The notes under the pieces were generated by a model, which had not been told where the DNA came from, ran no database searches, and was given only the letters and a program-made list of their open reading frames with translations. Shown piece by piece: positions 61,785-64,000 of a stretch of 64,000 nucleotides of DNA. Source of the DNA: Rhodocyclaceae bacterium (GTDB lineage: Bacteria > Pseudomonadota > Gammaproteobacteria > Burkholderiales > Rhodocyclaceae); contig JALNXH010000014.1 of NCBI GenBank assembly GCA_023230455.1, forward strand, positions 32,649 to 96,648, written 5' to 3'. The position numbers and the translations under genes are program-made. Numbering within the stretch: the stretch's first letter is position 1; every line of letters starts with the position of its first letter.

Positions 61785-61858
61785 CATTGTCTTGACGTCG
61801 ATTAGGGAATAAAGTTAGTTCAGTCAAATTGGGTTCAGTTTATGGGAGAGGGGTTTTT

Positions 61859-63445
61859 ATGAAGATTCGACCCATCGCAGCGGTTGCGGCGGCGCTTTTT
61901 TTTCATGGTGCAGCGCAGGCGGCCGACGAGCAGTTCGATATTTCCGGTTTTGATGTACAAGGCAACACCATCCTGTCGAAGGAGGCCGTGGAGGCGGCAG
62001 TGACGCCTTTCACCGGCAAGCAGCGCGTCTATGGCGACATCCAGAAGGCGCTGGAGGCCCTGGAGAATGCCTATCGCGTGGCTGGCTACAACACCGTGCA
62101 GGTGTTCGTGCCCGAACAGGAGCTCACGGGCGGCACGGTGAAGTTCAACGTCACCGAGGCGGTGATCGGCAAGGTGGCCATTTCCGGCAACGAAAGGTTC
62201 TCCACCGAAAACGTTCGCGCCTCCCTGCCGCAGCTCAAGGAAGGCAAGGCGCCTAACGCCAGCGCCCTGTCGGAAAATATCCAGCTCATCAACGATAACC
62301 CCGCCAAGCAGGTCGAGGTGACGTTGGGGGTCGGCGAACAGGAAGGCACGGTGGACGCCAAGGTCAAGGTGGCCGAGCAGAAACCGCAACGCATCTTCGT
62401 GACCGCAGACGATACCGGCAGCAAGGCGACTGGCCATATCCGCACCGGCATCGCTTACCAGAACGCCAATCTGCTGGGCGGCGATGAGACCCTCACCCTG
62501 GCATACACGACGTCCCCCGATGCACCTAGCGGAGTGGAGGTGGATATTTACAGCCTGGCGTTCCGTATGCCCTTCTACAACCTGGGCGACAGCCTGGACA
62601 TCATTTACGGCGATTCCAACGTAAATACGCCGATCTCCCAGGCCACATCGTTCAACATGACCGGCAAGGGGCGCGTACTCGCCATTCGCTGGAACCACTA
62701 TTTCGCCCGGCAGGGCGAATATTCGTCGAAGCTGGTGTTCGGCTACGACTACAAATATTTCAATACGACCAGTTCGAGCTTCCCGCCGGGATCTATTGGC
62801 GCGTTTACGCCGCATACGACGCGGCCCATCAGTGCCACTTATCAAGGGCAGTGGCTGGGTGCCGGTTATGCGGCGGATGTCAATGTCGGTCTTTCGTACA
62901 ACCTGCCGATGGGCGGCAACTGGGCGTTCGGCAATAAGGCCGACCATTACAGCTTCATCGCCGGCCGCAGCGCCGACAACGATTTCCTCATCCTGCGCTA
63001 CGGCGGTAGTTATGCGATGCCCTTTGCCGGTTGGCAACTGCGCGGCGTGCTGAATGGGCAGGCGACCGACAAGGGTTTGGTAGCCGGCGAACAGATCGGC
63101 CTGGCCGGGGCGTCTACGGTACGCGGCTTCAACGAGCGCGCGGTGGCCGCCGACAGCGGCATCGTGGTGAACCTGGAAGCCTATACGCCCGAATTGCAGT
63201 CCTGGTTGTCCCTGCCCGGCAATTTGCGCGGCTTGGTTTTCTACGATGCGGCCAGCGGCTCCAACAATGGGGCTATTGCCGCGTCCTCCAAGATGAGTGT
63301 GGCTTCTTGGGGCCTGGGTCTGCGCTATGCCCTGGCCAAGGATGTCAGTTTCCGTTTCGACTGGGCGCAGGTAATCGAACACGGCCCGGTCACGGTCGAG
63401 AACGGCAGTGTGCGAGGCCATTTCAGCCTCAGCATCGGTTTTTGA
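61859..63445 (+). CDS. TpsB two-partner secretion transporter (ShlB/FhaC family)
   Basis: A 528-aa outer-membrane Omp85-type pore that exports the partner TpsA protein. A signal peptide (MKIRPIAAVAAALFFHGAAQ, cleavage near residue 21) is followed by POTRA domains (FDISGFDVQGNTILSKEAV; then VTEAVIGKVAISGNERFS) and a C-terminal 16-stranded barrel with the VRGFNERAVAADSG motif, equivalent to the VRGY/F plug motif of Omp85 proteins. The ATG at 61859 follows GGGAGAGGGG; the longer frame from 61829 lacks a signal-like start. It is followed by the tpsA start. Confidence 0.9.
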   Translation: MKIRPIAAVAAALFFHGAAQAADEQFDISGFDVQGNTILSKEAVEAAVTPFTGKQRVYGDIQKALEALENAYRVAGYNTVQVFVPEQELTGGTVKFNVTEAVIGKVAISGNERFSTENVRASLPQLKEGKAPNASALSENIQLINDNPAKQVEVTLGVGEQEGTVDAKVKVAEQKPQRIFVTADDTGSKATGHIRTGIAYQNANLLGGDETLTLAYTTSPDAPSGVEVDIYSLAFRMPFYNLGDSLDIIYGDSNVNTPISQATSFNMTGKGRVLAIRWNHYFARQGEYSSKLVFGYDYKYFNTTSSSFPPGSIGAFTPHTTRPISATYQGQWLGAGYAADVNVGLSYNLPMGGNWAFGNKADHYSFIAGRSADNDFLILRYGGSYAMPFAGWQLRGVLNGQATDKGLVAGEQIGLAGASTVRGFNERAVAADSGIVVNLEAYTPELQSWLSLPGNLRGLVFYDAASGSNNGAIAASSKMSVASWGLGLRYALAKDVSFRFDWAQVIEHGPVTVENGSVRGHFSLSIGF

Positions 63446-63553
63446 GGGCGGCGGGGCGTGATGAATCTCACAGGCCCCCTCGGTTTGATTTCCTAGAATG
63501 AACGAAGACCCCCGACAGCCTTCGGCTTAGCATCTTTTGTGGAGAGGACGGCC

Positions 63554-64000
63554 ATGTCCCGCAAGAATCTGAATTGTCGCCATTTTGCGATCTCGCGTTT
63601 GAGTCCGGTGGCAGTAGCGGTGTCCCTGTGTTTTGCTGGTACGGCGTACGGGTTGCCGGTGGCGCCGACGGTGGTGAACGGGAGTGCGAGTTTTGCGCAA
63701 AGCGGAAACGTACTGAACGTTGCGAACAGCAACGGAGCGATCATCAACTGGCAGACCTTTGGGATTGGGTCTGGGGAGCGGGTTCACTTCGAGCAGCTGT
63801 CGGCGAGCAGCCAGGTATTGAACCGGGTCTTGGCGGCGGACCCCTCGGTGATCTACGGGACGCTGAGTTCGAATGGCCGGGTATGGCTGGTGAACCCGGC
63901 GGGGATATTGGTCGGAGCGGGAGCGCGGATCGACACGGCGGGATTTGTAGCCAGCGCGCTGCCGATCAAGAATGAAGACTTTCTTGCCAACAAACTGACG
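63554..64000 (+). CDS. filamentous haemagglutinin-like TpsA exoprotein, N-terminal part
   Basis: The first 149 codons of a large secreted protein; the frame is open to the window end. The ATG at 63554 is preceded by GGAGAGG. A signal-like N terminus (MSRKNLNCRHFAISRLSPVA then an Ala-rich core ending near AYG, residue 33) leads into the TPS secretion domain. The TPS signature appears as GAIINWQTFGIGSGERVHF, VIYGTLSSNGRVWLVNPAGI and LVGAGARIDTAGFVAS, with the NPAGI-type block used for recognition by TpsB. It is 108 bases after the tpsB stop, so the pair is a two-partner secretion system. The likely role is adhesion, contact toxin or heme/protease function, which depends on the unseen remainder. 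Confidence 0.88.
   Translation, partial: MSRKNLNCRHFAISRLSPVAVAVSLCFAGTAYGLPVAPTVVNGSASFAQSGNVLNVANSNGAIINWQTFGIGSGERVHFEQLSASSQVLNRVLAADPSVIYGTLSSNGRVWLVNPAGILVGAGARIDTAGFVASALPIKNEDFLANKLT

Noticed and set aside
61835..63421. Minus-strand open frame of 528 codons opposite tpsB
   Set aside because: tpsB has a signal peptide, POTRA domains and barrel motif; the antisense frame has none and is an effect of codon bias.
1..64000. CRISPR arrays, tRNA or rRNA genes
   Set aside because: No regularly spaced direct repeats, no cloverleaf with TTCRANY-type T loops and no conserved rRNA stretches were seen in the gaps, which are nearly all under 150 bases.

Overview
This is a GC-rich window from a Gram-negative bacterium. 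It most resembles a betaproteobacterium of the Rhodocyclales/Nitrosomonadales type. The reasons are the full dcw order from ftsI to lpxC, the DUF721-M23-secA arrangement after lpxC, polA close to a DUF2782 gene, BPSS1780-type membrane proteins, and a nadD-rsfS-rlmH-maf-rng string. The genus is not proven by the sequence. No rRNA, tRNA, CRISPR array or intact insertion sequence was seen.

Region 1 (1-17.2 kb) is the division and cell wall cluster: ftsI, murE, murF, mraY, murD, ftsW, murG, murC, murB, ddlB, ftsQ, ftsA, ftsZ, lpxC. Most junctions overlap by a few bases. Two of the exceptions hold palindromic repeats (before murD and before murG). murD also carries a 114-base in-frame insertion. 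Region 2 (17.2-23.2 kb) has a small membrane protein, a DUF721 protein, an M23 peptidase and secA, then mtnA joined to a class II aldolase, a pairing that suggests salvage of methylthioadenosine or 5'-deoxyadenosine through an aldolase route. Region 3 (23.3-32.3 kb) is a poorly characterised string: a lipocalin-like DUF7064-type protein, an APH-fold phosphotransferase, a 175-aa unknown, two tandem PTP-loop phosphatases, a large LuxR/MalT-type regulator, a DUF3301 protein and an MFS transporter.

Region 4 (32.4-38.1 kb) holds a degraded vapBC-type toxin-antitoxin pair, a GST and selO on the minus strand, and a cobalamin riboswitch with a clear promoter that leads cobT-cobS-cobC, the last steps of B12 nucleotide loop assembly. 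Region 5 (38.2-52.8 kb) is a one-directional LPS and polysaccharide cluster: heptosyltransferase-like GT9 enzymes, a WaaG-like enzyme, a UDP-sugar dehydrogenase, msbA, GT4 enzymes, a polysaccharide deacetylase, an O-antigen ligase-like protein and an SGNH hydrolase. Two more palindromic repeats sit directly before waaG and msbA.

Region 6 (52.8-61.7 kb) is mostly housekeeping: polA (minus strand, start codon touching that of a divergent LOG-family gene), DUF2782, two tandem BPSS1780-like membrane proteins, nadD, rsfS, rlmH, maf and rng. Region 7 (61.7-64 kb) begins a two-partner secretion locus: operator-like dyads, a FhaC/ShlB-type TpsB transporter and the start of a filamentous-haemagglutinin-like TpsA exoprotein that runs off the window.

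The least explained structures are the recurrent palindromes placed just before start codons of envelope genes, the palindrome-forming insertion inside murD, and the phosphatase/APH/DUF7064/regulator string.
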